Shown piece after piece: positions 5,060-5,430 of a stretch of DNA of 5,430 nt; within the stretch, counting starts at the first letter, position 1; every line of letters begins with the position of its first letter. The position numbers were made by a program, and so were the translations under genes. The DNA is from Planctomycetota bacterium (GTDB taxonomy: Bacteria; Planctomycetota; Phycisphaerae; WQYP01). The DNA lies in assembly GCA_021805585.1 (NCBI GenBank), contig JAJZEY010000221.1, positions 1 to 5,430 on the forward strand, read 5' to 3'. Under the pieces are notes generated by a model. It worked only from the letters and a program-made list of their open reading frames with translations. It was not told where the DNA came from and did no database searches.

Positions 5060-5430
5060 ATGTCCATCAAGGCTATCGACCTGCGGCGAGGCGTAGCGGT
5101 CGAATACAACAACAAGCTATATGTCGTCCATGATTTTGCCAAAGTTTCCAAGGGAAACTGGCGTTCCTTCATGCAGGTAAAGCTTAAGGACACCCAGACC
5201 GGCAGCATTATAGAGCAGCGATTCCGCGTGGATGACACGCTTGAAGAAGCGTTTCTCGAACAAAAGCCGATGCAATACCTGTACTCCGATAACGGGCGGC
5301 ATTGCTTCATGGACCTGGTCGACTACGAACAACTGGAACTCTCCGGCGATGTGGTGGGCGAAGCCGTGCAGTATTTGAAGCCGGATACCGCCGTGCAGAT
5401 CACCATGTATCAGGGCAAGCCCTTTTCAGT
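5060..5430 (+). CDS. efp: Elongation factor P, N-terminal two domains (cut by window edge)
   Basis: EF-P binds between the P and E sites of stalled ribosomes and speeds peptide-bond formation at consecutive prolines. The 123 codons seen cover domain I (KOW-like, about 1-64) and nearly all of the OB domain II; about 65 residues should follow off the edge. Family landmarks include DLRRG (7-11), the YVV strand, the MQVKLKDTQTG segment (38-48), the YLYSDNGRHCFMD block and the AVQYLKPDTAVQITMYQGKPFS strand pair. A gap-free alignment from Tyr21 to Leu42 with E. coli EF-P (Tyr22-Leu43) puts Asn33 where E. coli has the beta-lysylated Lys34; the loop reads SKGNWRSF rather than KPGKGQAF. Lys31 is two residues away. 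The ATG has only a weak GGGG box. No clear promoter of its own is seen between the tRNA terminator and the start. Confidence 0.95.
   Translation, partial: MSIKAIDLRRGVAVEYNNKLYVVHDFAKVSKGNWRSFMQVKLKDTQTGSIIEQRFRVDDTLEEAFLEQKPMQYLYSDNGRHCFMDLVDYEQLELSGDVVGEAVQYLKPDTAVQITMYQGKPFS

Overview
The window is ordinary bacterial chromosome of moderate-to-high GC with compact genes. It contains six protein genes (two cut by the window edges) and one tRNA gene. The source is not certain. The elongation factor P type, a Gly/Ala/Asn-rich secreted protein, a long TPR protein and polytopic membrane proteins of unknown function together suggest the Planctomycetes/PVC group, perhaps a Phycisphaerae-like lineage. 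That is an inference from general family impressions, not a proof. No mobile element, CRISPR array, integrase or defence gene was seen.

Layout: (1) 1-508, minus: the N-terminal part of an exported, repeat-containing Gly/Ala/Thr/Asn-rich protein with a GTG start and signal peptide; it runs off the left edge. (2) 509-838: non-coding leader/intergenic DNA. (3) 839-2194, minus: a 451-residue protein made almost wholly of about twelve TPR units. (4) 2195-2379: a divergent promoter region. (5) 2380-2799, plus: yjbQ (UPF0047). (6) 2944-3663 and 3742-4635, both minus: two adjacent multi-spanning membrane proteins that look like divergent paralogues of each other. (7) 4636-4927: a divergent regulatory region with AT-rich tandem repeats, clustered palindromes and a clear sigma70-type promoter. 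(8) 4928-5000, plus: tRNA-Glu(UUC), followed by a strong intrinsic terminator at 5011-5037. (9) 5060 to the right edge, plus: efp, elongation factor P, with asparagine where the modified lysine or arginine normally sits.

How the genes relate: only the membrane pair looks like an operon (same strand, 78-nt gap, homologous products). The tRNA-Glu and efp genes are both translational and lie on the same strand. efp has no convincing promoter of its own between the tRNA terminator and its start codon, so partial read-through from the tRNA promoter is possible. The TPR gene and yjbQ diverge from a shared 185-bp region, and yjbQ converges on the membrane pair. Nothing links these units into one pathway. 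The observations most worth a second look are the tip residue of EF-P and the paired membrane proteins.
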